A stretch of 64,000 nt of DNA from Paenibacillus pinihumi DSM 23905 = JCM 16419 (GTDB lineage Bacteria; Bacillota; Bacilli; Paenibacillales; Paenibacillaceae). This document shows, piece by piece, positions 18,204-27,386 of the stretch (within the stretch, counting starts at the first letter, position 1; the number at the start of each line of letters is the position of its first letter). A model generated the notes under the pieces. The model worked only from the letters and a program-made list of their open reading frames with translations, was not told where the DNA came from and did no database searches. A program made the position numbers and the translations under genes. The stretch lies in NCBI RefSeq assembly GCF_000422505.1, contig NZ_AULX01000012.1:186001-250000 (forward strand), in the 5' to 3' direction.

Positions 18204-18348
18204 GCACTTTATAAGGCATAATTGAATATTTAGATTGTTTTTATAGTAGGGCCAACAATTCCCTTACAAGAGGATTCATTCATAGATTATTTTGATCTTT
18301 ATATATTAAAGGTTGAATCGTACATATGAGATAAAAGGAGAAAGGATC

Positions 18349-21300
18349 GTGAGTATGAAAGCAACATTTATGAAAAAAACATTAGCGCTATGGTTAACTA
18401 TTCACTTGCTGCTGGCAGCCCTGTATCCTGTGGCAGCTTTTGCTTCAGATTTAAAAACAGACTCGTTGGCATTAAGTAATCTGGAGGGCGAGTCGACGAG
18501 GGCGGCACAGCAAATAGAGCTGCGTACCTGGATGGACAAAGCAGCCGGCTGGATTTATAAAAATCGTAATTTTAAAGTTCAGAACAATTTTAATGATTGG
18601 GATATTGCCGCTCTCTCAAGGGCAGGATACGATTTGCCTGAGGATTACTACCCGGTTCTAGAGAGTTATATTGTAAGCAAAAATGGTATTTTCAATGTGG
18701 CAACCGATGTAGAGAGAATGGTTATTGGCATTACGGCGGCTGGTCAGGACCCGGCAAACATTGCAGGGTTTAATTTTATTGAAGGTATCTACAATCATGC
18801 GAACATCACAAGCCAGCCTGCGAATGCGGCGACTTATGCATTGATCGCGTTGGATTTGAAAAAATCTCCTGTTCCTGATGATGCTTTATGGACAAGAGAG
18901 AAGCTTGTTACACGCCTTTTGAGCTTTCAACAAGTCGATGGAAGCTTCTCGCGAGACGTAGATATAACTGCAATGGCATTGCAGGCATTATCCAACTATA
19001 TGGATGATGATCTCGTGAAGACTAGTGTAGGGCGTGCGATTGCCTGGCTTTCTACAGCGCAACAGGCCAACGGCGGGTTCAAATCCTGGGGGTCAGAAAG
19101 CAGTGAGAGTATTTCTCAGGTTATTATTGCGTTAACAAGCCTCGGGTTAGATCCGTTAGATCCCCAGTTTGTCAAACCAAACGGAAATATGGCGGAAGCT
19201 CTTATCCGTTTTTTTGCTGAAGATGATGGAATTAAACATACTTTAGATGGCAGAAGCAATTATATGGCGACTCATCAGGGGCTTATGGCATTAAGTGCCT
19301 ATGACCGTTTCTTGAATGGCGAAAACAAGTTGTATGATATGACAGATATATTACCTATACAGGAACCTTCGACTCCTGAGGAAGAGGCTGAGCCCCCGAC
19401 TATCCGCGAGCGCATTAACAAGGCTGGCGAGTGGATACTGACGAACCGGAATTTTAAACAACAGGATAATTTTAATGATTGGGATGCAGTCGCTCTTTCC
19501 AGAGCGGGAATTAAAGTTCCGGATGATTACTACCCGGTATTAGAAAGCTATATTGTTGGCAAAAAAGGTTCTTTCCGGAATGCAACGGATGTAGAGCGAA
19601 TGGTTATTGGAATTACCGCTACAGGATTTGACCCTGAAAATATAGCAGGTTATAACTTTATAGCGGGTGTGTATAACCACGACCGTCTCGACAAGCAGGC
19701 GGCGAACGCAACGACCTATGCGTTGATTGCCCTTGACTTAAAAAACTCATTTGTACCTGATGATGCGTTATGGACGAGGGATAAGCTTATTGAGCGCCTG
19801 CTAAGCTATCAGCAGGAAGACGGGGGCTTTGCTCTTAGCAGTGCTGGTGATGTTGATACAACGGCTATGGCTTTACAGGCATTATCAAATTATATCAGTC
19901 GGGATGAGGTCAAGTCGGCAGCTGAGAGCGCAGTTGAATGGCTGTCTAAAGCTCAAACAAGCAATGGCGGTTTTGAATTTGGGAATGTTGAAAGCAGTGA
20001 AAGTTCGGCACAGGTTATTATTGCCCTAACCAGCTTAGGGATTGATCCACTGGATGAAAGGTTTGTAAAAAAAGAAGGTAATGTATTAGACGCCCTTATT
20101 AAACATATTTCTTCTGATGGTGGTTTTGAGCATATAGTGGGACAACAGAGCAATTATATTGCTACTCACCAAGGCTTGATGGCACTTAGTGCCTATGAGC
20201 GTTTTCTAAATGGGCAGAACAAGCTTTATGATATGACGGATATAACAGAACCTGAGGAGCCACAGGAGTCTGTTCTTAATGTAACAGAACAATATGCGAA
20301 TCTGGACCTCGATGCTGAACAAATAGGCACAAAACTTGTGCTTAATATTGGAAATAATGTGGAGACACTGAATATCACACTGCCACAAGACAATAATAGT
20401 CCCGTTTATATTAGACCTTTAAGTACCACACTGCCTGCAATCGAGGTGAACTATGGTACTATTGGCTTGAATATGCCGCCGGTTGAGGTGCTTTCTGAGG
20501 ATTGGAACGGAAAGTTGCTTTTGCCAGTCAAGGCGGTACTGGATTTGGAACCAATTAAAGAGCAAATTGAAAAGCAATCAGGAACAGCAAAAGTTAATGA
20601 AATTAAAACAGCAATCCGTGTTGGCGGCTCTTCTCCTATTAATTTCAATGAGACGGTGACCCTGACTTTCAAAGGACAAGAGAAACTTCTTGCAGGATAT
20701 GTGGACTCTGCTGGGAAGTTTCATAATATACCGAAAGGTCCGGGTAGTTCTCTTAACGAGTATGCGTATGCGGAAAATGGTAATTTAATCGTTAAGACAA
20801 ATCATTTTACAGATTTTATCACCTACAGTCTAAAGGATATTCCGTCCGAACCAGGACCGGGTACTCCATCTCCGGGGGGCGGGAATGGTGGCAGTTCCGC
20901 ATCGGTAAAGCTATCTATCGAAAAAATATCGATCGGTCAAGGTTATATTACTGAACCTGTCAACGTTTCGCTTCAAACCGGCGACACAGCTTTTACTTTA
21001 ATGAAGCGGTATGCTTCGGAGAAAGGAGTCTCTGTTAGTTCAATAGGCTCCGGTGAATCTCTCTATGTTCAAGGTATTGACGGGCTTTATGAATTTGATC
21101 ATGGTCTTTATAGCGGTTGGATGTATTCGGTAAATGACATTTATCCTTCACATAGCGCGGGCACCAAGTATCTGCGGGATGGTGACATCTTAAGATGGAG
21201 ATATACAAAAGATCTGGGGAAGGATATCGGAGGGTATGACTCTGTTATCGGACCTCAAAACAAAGAGGCGCTAAAAAAGAAAATAAACGAGCTTAAAGGT

Positions 21301-22977
21301 CTGACTGAGTCGGATTACACGGCTTCGTCATGGAGTGAGCTGCTAAGAGTAATTTCGTTGGCAGAAAAAGCGGTTAATGAGAGTGATGATCAGAGTCTTG
21401 AACTTGTAAAACTTCTAAAAGAGTTAAGTGCAGCTCAGAAAAAATTAGTTTTAGTGAAAAATAACGGGACCGAGGAAAAGCCTAATCCCTCTAAACCGGA
21501 TATCAAAACGCAATTACCTGAAAAGATTATCGAAACGATCAATAAATCAGCTGATTGGATTTTGAAAAATACGGATTTTGGAACCTATGATCCGTTTCAT
21601 GACTGGGATGTCATGGCTTTAGTACGTTCTGGCAAGGTGGTTCCGGCCATATATCTTACTACACTGGAGAATTACGTACGAGAAGTGGAAGGCAAATTCC
21701 GTAAGGTAACGGACTATGAGCGTACTGTAATGGCGGTAGCTGCAATTGGCAAGGATCCCTCTTCGATCGCGGGATATGATTTTCTTGAAAAGATTTATAA
21801 CAATGAGCGGATGACGGCTCAAGGGTCTAATGGCGTAATCTATGCTCTTATTGCACTCGATGCTAGCGGTGTTATTATACCGTCTAATGCCAAATGGGAT
21901 CGTGAACGTCTAGTCGATTGGCTTCTGACCCAACAAAATGAAGACGGCGGCTTCCCGCTCAGCAAGGAGCAGGATGGTGATAGCGATGTGGATGTCACGG
22001 CAATGGCCCTTCAAGCGCTTGCGGGCTATCAGCAGCAAGATAAGGTAAAGCAAGCTACAGATAAAGCCCTGGAATGGCTGTCCAAGCAGCAATTGCAAAA
22101 CGGCGGCATGAATGCTTGGGGCAAAGAAAACAGTGAAAGTGTATCTCAGGTCATCATAGCCTTGTCTGCACTGGGAATTCCACTGGATGACAAACGTTTC
22201 GTGAAGGAAAAAGGCAACTTGTACAGCAATCTGCTTGGCTTCGTAAATGCGGATGGCGGAATCGCGCATAATGTTGGCGGAGACAGCAACTACATGGCGA
22301 CCCATCAGGGACTGCTGGGCTTGCTTGCCCATAAGCGTTTCTTGCAAAAGGAAAAGGCGCTCTATGACTTTTCGGATATTCGCAAGACCGGTACTGGAGG
22401 CGAAGGGCAGCCAGACACATCCAAGGCATTTAAGGATGAAACGGGTATCTCAACATGGGCAGTCGATGCGGTCCGCAAGGCAGCAGCAGCAGGATTTGTG
22501 CAGGGAACAGGTGCTTCTGCGCAATTTATGCCTCAGCATGAAATGACGCGTGCTGAGTTTGCAGCTGTACTGGTTCGCTATTTGGGATTAAAGATTGAAG
22601 AGCAGGCGGATTCGGTATACACTGATGTAATGAAAGGCCGCTGGTATACAGGATCCATTGTTGCAGCCGGCAAGGCCGGAATTGTTACGGGCTCTGGAAC
22701 AGGCGCTTTCAGGCCGGATGAAGCGATCACGCGTGAGGAAATGGCGGTTATGCTGGGCCGGGCATTAGGCTTTGCTGATGCAAGGCAGACAAATGCCAAG
22801 CTGCCCGCGGATTTGCTGAAGGTATCCCCATGGGCCGCTCCGGCAGTTACTTATCTCTATGAGGCAGGCATTATGGCCGGGGAGAACGGTGCATTTAATC
22901 CGGCAGGACATGTATCCCGCGAACTTGCAGTGTTCATTCTGATGCAATTCTACCAGTCTGATCAACAGGCCGCTTAG
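18349..22977 (+). CDS. SLH-anchored protein with three alpha/alpha-toroid domains and DUF4430 (transcobalamin-like)
   Basis: A 1542-residue surface protein. Domains: signal peptide (to about 32); toroid 1 (57-334) and toroid 2 (351-631), near duplicates; a beta region (about 645-835); DUF4430 (about 852-968, with LYSGWMYSVN and ILRWRYTKDLG); a helical linker; toroid 3 (about 1054-1347); and three SLH domains (about 1358-1542) binding secondary wall polymer. The toroids resemble the prenyltransferase/squalene-cyclase repeat fold but replace the cyclase DxDD motif with DVDITAM, DVDTTAM and DVDVTAM, close to the VDTAAM-type motif of the transcobalamin helical barrel, so ligand binding is likelier than catalysis. 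GTG 18349 lies 8 bases after AAAAGGAG; ATG 18355 is an alternative, and the TTG at 18313 precedes the ribosome site. The combination of folds and the upstream B12 riboswitch suggest a corrinoid-capture protein (inferred). Confidence 0.88.
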   Translation: MSMKATFMKKTLALWLTIHLLLAALYPVAAFASDLKTDSLALSNLEGESTRAAQQIELRTWMDKAAGWIYKNRNFKVQNNFNDWDIAALSRAGYDLPEDYYPVLESYIVSKNGIFNVATDVERMVIGITAAGQDPANIAGFNFIEGIYNHANITSQPANAATYALIALDLKKSPVPDDALWTREKLVTRLLSFQQVDGSFSRDVDITAMALQALSNYMDDDLVKTSVGRAIAWLSTAQQANGGFKSWGSESSESISQVIIALTSLGLDPLDPQFVKPNGNMAEALIRFFAEDDGIKHTLDGRSNYMATHQGLMALSAYDRFLNGENKLYDMTDILPIQEPSTPEEEAEPPTIRERINKAGEWILTNRNFKQQDNFNDWDAVALSRAGIKVPDDYYPVLESYIVGKKGSFRNATDVERMVIGITATGFDPENIAGYNFIAGVYNHDRLDKQAANATTYALIALDLKNSFVPDDALWTRDKLIERLLSYQQEDGGFALSSAGDVDTTAMALQALSNYISRDEVKSAAESAVEWLSKAQTSNGGFEFGNVESSESSAQVIIALTSLGIDPLDERFVKKEGNVLDALIKHISSDGGFEHIVGQQSNYIATHQGLMALSAYERFLNGQNKLYDMTDITEPEEPQESVLNVTEQYANLDLDAEQIGTKLVLNIGNNVETLNITLPQDNNSPVYIRPLSTTLPAIEVNYGTIGLNMPPVEVLSEDWNGKLLLPVKAVLDLEPIKEQIEKQSGTAKVNEIKTAIRVGGSSPINFNETVTLTFKGQEKLLAGYVDSAGKFHNIPKGPGSSLNEYAYAENGNLIVKTNHFTDFITYSLKDIPSEPGPGTPSPGGGNGGSSASVKLSIEKISIGQGYITEPVNVSLQTGDTAFTLMKRYASEKGVSVSSIGSGESLYVQGIDGLYEFDHGLYSGWMYSVNDIYPSHSAGTKYLRDGDILRWRYTKDLGKDIGGYDSVIGPQNKEALKKKINELKGLTESDYTASSWSELLRVISLAEKAVNESDDQSLELVKLLKELSAAQKKLVLVKNNGTEEKPNPSKPDIKTQLPEKIIETINKSADWILKNTDFGTYDPFHDWDVMALVRSGKVVPAIYLTTLENYVREVEGKFRKVTDYERTVMAVAAIGKDPSSIAGYDFLEKIYNNERMTAQGSNGVIYALIALDASGVIIPSNAKWDRERLVDWLLTQQNEDGGFPLSKEQDGDSDVDVTAMALQALAGYQQQDKVKQATDKALEWLSKQQLQNGGMNAWGKENSESVSQVIIALSALGIPLDDKRFVKEKGNLYSNLLGFVNADGGIAHNVGGDSNYMATHQGLLGLLAHKRFLQKEKALYDFSDIRKTGTGGEGQPDTSKAFKDETGISTWAVDAVRKAAAAGFVQGTGASAQFMPQHEMTRAEFAAVLVRYLGLKIEEQADSVYTDVMKGRWYTGSIVAAGKAGIVTGSGTGAFRPDEAITREEMAVMLGRALGFADARQTNAKLPADLLKVSPWAAPAVTYLYEAGIMAGENGAFNPAGHVSRELAVFILMQFYQSDQQAA

Positions 22978-23025
22978 GCGATTAATCTTTTGCGAAATTT
23001 ACAATTATGCAAGTATAGAGTCCAC

Positions 23026-23055
23026 AGGAAAAGAGACGAAATGTCTCTTTTTCCT
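23026..23055 (+). terminator. Hairpin between the SLH protein and the lipoprotein gene
   Basis: AGGAAAAGAGAC (23026-23037) is complementary to the segment at 23043-23055, with a 5-base loop. The T-rich tract is inside the stem and no T run follows, so partial termination or an mRNA-end stabilising role is possible. Confidence 0.55.
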
Positions 23056-23106
23056 GGTTCATCAGGTTTATCGACTACAAACTCAAGAATGGAGGCGACT
23101 ACGAAA

Positions 23107-24117
23107 TTGCATAGAATAGAACGACGCTACCTCCTTCTCACAGCAGTTCTTATCCTGTTGATAGCCATATTGGCAGGCTGCTCTGCCGGACAGCCGGAGC
23201 CATTATCCGGCCGGGACAATCAGGTGACCAATGCTGCTGTTGACGGGCAAGAATTGCAACAGGGCGATGATCAGAGAGGTAATAGCGGCAGCGGGGACCA
23301 GCAGAAGGCAGCTGGCGGCTCTGATACCATGTCTGACGAGCAGCCTGCAAAAGGGACAGGGGATAAGGCTGTAAACACAGAGGAAACCCCGGTTTCGTCT
23401 GGTCAGCAGGCCGTTAACGACTCAAAAGAATCACCGGAGGGGAATAAAGAGGCATTAGTTGGCGGAAAAAACGGCGGCTCCCCTGCACAAGGTGAACCAG
23501 CGAAAGAGGGGGCAAAATCCTCCGAAAATCATACAGGCTCCGCAAGCGGAACCTCCAAGCCGGCAGATCAGTCAGCCCCTGCTTCTTCTGAAAAACCAGC
23601 CTCCGGGACAGTAAAAACGTCCAAGCCTGCAGATTCAACAGCCCCGGCTGACACCAATACAGGCAAGCCAGGGAGCACCAATGCCGGTACTAAGCCGTCC
23701 CAAACTTCCGGCGGCAAAGAAACAAAGCCACCAGCAGCCGTTAAGCAGGATACGGTGCTTTTCACCATAGTTGGCCCTTCCGATGTCGGGGAAATCCTGA
23801 AGACAACCGAGGTCAAGATGGAGAAGGACGATACGGTGCTGGATGTGCTCAAGCGGGTCACGCGCGCGAACAAGATTCATATGGAGTTCCGCGGCAGAGG
23901 CGCAACCGCCTATATTGAAGGCATCGACAATATTTACGAATTTGATTACGGCTCCGGCAGCGGGTGGATGTTCAACATGAACGGCAAATATCCAAACCGC
24001 GGCGCGGGTGTATGGCCAGTCAAGCCGGGAGACAAAATTGAGTGGCGCTATACGGAAGATCTGGGCAAAGACCTTGGCGTAGAGATGGGCGGTTTATGGG
24101 ATGGAAAAGAAGAATAA
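23107..24117 (+). CDS. DUF4430 lipoprotein, candidate substrate-binding partner of the ECF transporter
   Basis: A 336-residue lipoprotein: hydrophobic signal segment with lipobox LAGC, a long Ser/Gly/Thr/Pro/Lys-rich flexible tether (about residues 20-210), then a DUF4430 domain (about 216-320) with DDTVLDVLK, YIEGIDNIYEF, SGSGWMFNMNGKYP and GDKIEWRYTEDLGKDLG. This pattern closely parallels the transcobalamin beta domain. The TTG at 23107 is preferred because GGAGG lies 11 bases upstream; ATG 23089 is an alternative with a poor ribosome site. The end overlaps ecfT by 17 bases, indicating translational coupling. It likely sits on the outer face of the membrane and delivers ligand to the S component (inferred). 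Confidence 0.85.
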   Translation: MHRIERRYLLLTAVLILLIAILAGCSAGQPEPLSGRDNQVTNAAVDGQELQQGDDQRGNSGSGDQQKAAGGSDTMSDEQPAKGTGDKAVNTEETPVSSGQQAVNDSKESPEGNKEALVGGKNGGSPAQGEPAKEGAKSSENHTGSASGTSKPADQSAPASSEKPASGTVKTSKPADSTAPADTNTGKPGSTNAGTKPSQTSGGKETKPPAAVKQDTVLFTIVGPSDVGEILKTTEVKMEKDDTVLDVLKRVTRANKIHMEFRGRGATAYIEGIDNIYEFDYGSGSGWMFNMNGKYPNRGAGVWPVKPGDKIEWRYTEDLGKDLGVEMGGLWDGKEE

Positions 24118-25006
24118 ATGGCCCGGCGGCTTCTATTCGCTTCATCCGGCCATAAGCTTCGTTTATTTTGTTTTCGTTTTTGGAGCGGCAGTCATGCTGA
24201 AGCATCCGCTCTATTTGTTGACAGTGCTGGCGGTGGCGATTGCCATTGCCATTTTGCAAGATGGAGGGCGCGGACTTGTTAAGCCGCTGCCCTATTACCT
24301 GCTGCTTGCGCTCATCATTTTTATCAGCAATCCGCTGCTAACCAGCCGTGGCAGGACAATATTGTTCTATTTCCGGGATTTGCCGGTTACGCTTGAGGCG
24401 ATTGCCTATGGAGCGTTGTTTGCAATGTCGCTGCTCGCTGTGCTTATCGGCTTTATCGGCTACAACAGCATTGTTACCCCGAACCGGTTCCTGTATTTGT
24501 TTGCGAGGTTTGCGCCGCGCACTGTATTTGTCATCACCGTAGCGATGCGGTTTGTCCCTTTGCTGAAGCGCCGGATTCAAGAGATTATCCGGGTGCAGAA
24601 ATCACAGGGATATTTTTTATATAAAAAGAAGAAATGGCTGCAAGCTAAAGAAGCCATGGAGACGATGCACACACTTGTCAGCTGGTCGCTGGAAGAAGCA
24701 CTTCAGACGGGTATGTCGATGCGCTCCAGGGGTTACGGGCTTGGCAAACGAAGCTCGGCAATCGTCTACCGGATGGAGCGGCGGGACTGGCAGGTGCTCG
24801 GCTGGATGGCTGCTACTGGGCTGTTGACCCTGGTTGGAGCCATGCTTGGCTGCGGACGCTATTCTGTATATCCCAAGCTGCTGCCCCCGGATGCTTCCTA
24901 TTTTACATTATTGCATTACGCCTGCTTTGCCGGCTTTTTACTGGTGCCGGTTGTAATGGATGTCAGAGAGGTGATGAGATGGCGCACTATCAGATCCAGG
25001 ATGTAA
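24101..25006 (+). CDS. ecfT: ECF transporter transmembrane component EcfT
   Basis: A 301-residue integral membrane protein with several hydrophobic segments (for example SFVYFVFVFGAAVML and YYLLLALIIFISNPLLTS). The cytoplasmic coupling region contains RRIQEIIRVQKSQGYF and EALQTGMSMRSRGYG, the Arg-Gly motif helices by which EcfT contacts the ATPases. It joins the S component to the A/A' pair. It overlaps the lipoprotein gene by 17 bases and the ATPase gene by 28 bases. Confidence 0.92.
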   Translation: MEKKNKWPGGFYSLHPAISFVYFVFVFGAAVMLKHPLYLLTVLAVAIAIAILQDGGRGLVKPLPYYLLLALIIFISNPLLTSRGRTILFYFRDLPVTLEAIAYGALFAMSLLAVLIGFIGYNSIVTPNRFLYLFARFAPRTVFVITVAMRFVPLLKRRIQEIIRVQKSQGYFLYKKKKWLQAKEAMETMHTLVSWSLEEALQTGMSMRSRGYGLGKRSSAIVYRMERRDWQVLGWMAATGLLTLVGAMLGCGRYSVYPKLLPPDASYFTLLHYACFAGFLLVPVVMDVREVMRWRTIRSRM

Positions 25007-26724
25007 CTTTTACGTTCCCTGAGCAGGAAACTTCTTCACTGAGCGGTATATCGATGGACATCGCAGAGGGGGAGTTCGTCGTTCTCTGCGGTTCGACCGG
25101 TTCGGGCAAGACCACCTTCATCCGGCACCTGAAGCGTGAAATCTGGCCGGAGGGCAAGCGGACCGGAGTCTTCCGATATGATGGCTTGCCGCTTGAAGAG
25201 CTTCCGCCACAGCGGGCAGCCTCAGAGATTGGCATGGTGTTTCAGGATCCGGAAGCCCAAATCGTAATGGGGACGGTGGAACAAGAGCTTGCTTTTGGAC
25301 TGGAAAATCTGGGCCTGCCCCCTGCCGTAATCCAGCGCCGGATGGCGGAGATGGTCTCCTTTCTGGGCATGGAAGGATGGCTTAGACAGTCTGTGCATGA
25401 GCTTTCCGGCGGGCAAAAACAGCTGCTTAATCTGGCTTCAGTGCTGATGTTGAGGCCGAAGGTACTGTTGCTGGATGAGCCTACTGCCCAGCTCGATCCG
25501 ATTGCAGCCAAGGAGTTTCTTCAAGTGCTGCACCGTCTTAATCAGGAGTTGTCTTTAACCGTTGTTATTGCAGAGCACCGACTGGAAGATGTTTTTCCAC
25601 TCGCGACACAGGTGTGCCTGTTCGACCACGGCCGGTTGAAATATGCCGGTTCTGCACGCCAGGTTATTGCAAATGTGTGGAGTAGTGGCGATGAGGAAGC
25701 AAGGGCTTTCCTTCCGGCTGTCAGCAGAATCGCATTGTTGTGGCCGGGTCAGCACTACGGGACCATTCCGCTTACCGTTAAGGAAGGAAAGACATGGATG
25801 GCGCAAATGGCAGGGGAGCATAGCGACCAAGCAACAACTGGAGATGATGATGTCCTTCCACTTTCGGCAATTACGCATGCCACAAGCAGAGAGCAGCTTC
25901 GCATTAGCAATTCTTCTCCTGCAAAGGACATTATGCTCGCGTGCCGGTCGCTCTTTTTTCAATATGAGAAGGACTCGCCCTTCCTGCTTCACGGCTGCTC
26001 CTTTGAGGTTCGCAAAGGGGAGATGATGGCGCTAATGGGGGGGAATGGAGCGGGGAAATCGACATTGCTGCGCGTGCTTGCCCATCTGCTTAAGCCACAA
26101 CGGGGCCAGGTAGAATTGGACGGAAAGCCGTTGTCCAAGTGGAAGGAGAAGGAGCGTATCGCCCGCATTGGCTATCTCGCGCAGAATCCGCTGCTTTATT
26201 TTAACCGGGATACAGTTCGGGAACTGCTGGAGGAACGGCTGCGTCGGCTTGACTTGCCTGAAGCGGAGCAGACACGACGTCTGGAGGAGATGGTATCACT
26301 GTTCGGACTGGAGCCGATACTGAACCATCATCCTTACGATATTAGCGGCGGCCAACAGCAAAAGACCGCTCTGGCGCTTGTTTTGCTCGCTGATCCTGAA
26401 CTGCTGCTGCTGGACGAACCGACCAAAGGGCTTGACCCGTATCAGAAGGAAACGTTTGCGGAGCTGTTAAAGAAATGGCTTCAAGGCAGCCGTACCATCT
26501 TGATGGTTAGCCATGATGTGGAGTTTGCTGCCCGCCATGCAACCCGGAGCGCGATGCTGTTTAACGGAACAGTGATCGGACCGGAAGATACAGCCTCCTT
26601 CTTTCAGCAAAATTATTTCTACACAACGGTAATCCAGCGTGTGGCTGGGGAGCATTGGCCAAAGCTGGTTACGGAAGAGGATGTGATTAACAGGTGGCAG
26701 GCATTCGCCGGGCGCTCTATTTAA
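24979..26724 (+). CDS. Fused ECF transporter ATPase (EcfA-EcfA')
   Basis: A 581-residue protein with two ABC ATPase domains in one chain. Domain 1 has Walker A GSTGSGKTT, signature LSGGQKQ and Walker B LLLDEPTAQLD. Domain 2 (from about residue 320) has GGNGAGKST, ISGGQQQK, LLLDEPTKGLD and the switch His in SHDVEF. An intact set of motifs in both halves suggests both sites bind ATP. Such fused A/A' subunits occur in dedicated (group I-like) ECF cassettes, which fits an S component encoded beside it rather than a shared module. The start overlaps ecfT by 28 bases and the end overlaps the S component gene by 31. Confidence 0.95.
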   Translation: MAHYQIQDVTFTFPEQETSSLSGISMDIAEGEFVVLCGSTGSGKTTFIRHLKREIWPEGKRTGVFRYDGLPLEELPPQRAASEIGMVFQDPEAQIVMGTVEQELAFGLENLGLPPAVIQRRMAEMVSFLGMEGWLRQSVHELSGGQKQLLNLASVLMLRPKVLLLDEPTAQLDPIAAKEFLQVLHRLNQELSLTVVIAEHRLEDVFPLATQVCLFDHGRLKYAGSARQVIANVWSSGDEEARAFLPAVSRIALLWPGQHYGTIPLTVKEGKTWMAQMAGEHSDQATTGDDDVLPLSAITHATSREQLRISNSSPAKDIMLACRSLFFQYEKDSPFLLHGCSFEVRKGEMMALMGGNGAGKSTLLRVLAHLLKPQRGQVELDGKPLSKWKEKERIARIGYLAQNPLLYFNRDTVRELLEERLRRLDLPEAEQTRRLEEMVSLFGLEPILNHHPYDISGGQQQKTALALVLLADPELLLLDEPTKGLDPYQKETFAELLKKWLQGSRTILMVSHDVEFAARHATRSAMLFNGTVIGPEDTASFFQQNYFYTTVIQRVAGEHWPKLVTEEDVINRWQAFAGRSI

Positions 26725-27386
26725 GCGGTTTTGCGATCGCTTTTGTGCTGCTCATTGCGGCATTGTGGCGGGAGGAATATTACCTTCCGCTGAGTATCAT
26801 CATGATTCTGGCTGTAATGATCCCCTTCTGGGTCCGCTTCGAGCGCAAGTCATTTCATGCCGAAAGCATGGTCATGATTGCGATGATGGCGGCAATTGCC
26901 GCTGTGGGAAGAGTCCCGTTCGTATCGCTCCCCAGTGTCCAGCCGACCTCCTTTGTTATCATTGTCAGCGCGCTGGTGCTGGGGCCGGAGGTAGGCTTTA
27001 TTGTCGGCAGTGTCGCCGCAGTGGTATCCAATTTGTTTCTGGGGCAGGGGCCGTGGACGCCCTGGCAAATGTTTTGCTGGGGCATGATGGGCTTTAGCGC
27101 CGGACTGCTGCGCCATCAGCTTTGGATGGGGACGCGCTTTGGCAGAGTGGCGTTTGGCTTTGTCTGGGGTTTTCTGTTCGGCTGGATTATGAACATCTGG
27201 TATATCATCGGCTATTTTGGAGAGATGACCTGGCATACCTTTGCCATGGCTTATGCGGCGAGCTTTTATTTTGACCTGGCACACGCGCTGAGCAATGTCT
27301 TTTTCCTGGGACTCTTTGCCGCACGATGGATCAAGATTTTGACCCGGATGAAGGTCAAGTACGGGGTGCTTCAAGAGGATTCGTGA
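26694..27386 (+). CDS. ECF transporter S component, probable corrinoid-specific
   Basis: A 230-residue membrane protein. Two N-terminal hydrophobic segments (YLSGFAIAFVLLIAALW and YLPLSIIMILAVMIPFWV) precede an S-component core with AAIAAVGRVPF, PSVQPTSFVIIVSALVLGP, GSVAAVVSNLFLGQGPWTPWQM and late helices. This is the pattern of the ECF_trnsprt (riboflavin/cobalamin-type) S family; CbrT/CblS-like proteins are the B12 members predicted by others. The GTG at 26694 overlaps the ATPase gene by 31 bases. Substrate is inferred from the riboswitch and the DUF4430 proteins upstream; sequence alone does not fix it. It is the last gene of the accessory block, and a sigma-F promoter follows within 25 bases. 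Confidence 0.85.
   Translation: MAGIRRALYLSGFAIAFVLLIAALWREEYYLPLSIIMILAVMIPFWVRFERKSFHAESMVMIAMMAAIAAVGRVPFVSLPSVQPTSFVIIVSALVLGPEVGFIVGSVAAVVSNLFLGQGPWTPWQMFCWGMMGFSAGLLRHQLWMGTRFGRVAFGFVWGFLFGWIMNIWYIIGYFGEMTWHTFAMAYAASFYFDLAHALSNVFFLGLFAARWIKILTRMKVKYGVLQEDS

Noticed and set aside
18349-22977. Squalene-hopene cyclase or prenyltransferase enzyme
   Set aside because: The fold is similar, but the DxDD acid motif is altered in all three toroids, and the protein is exported and wall-anchored, where isoprenoid cyclisation is not expected.
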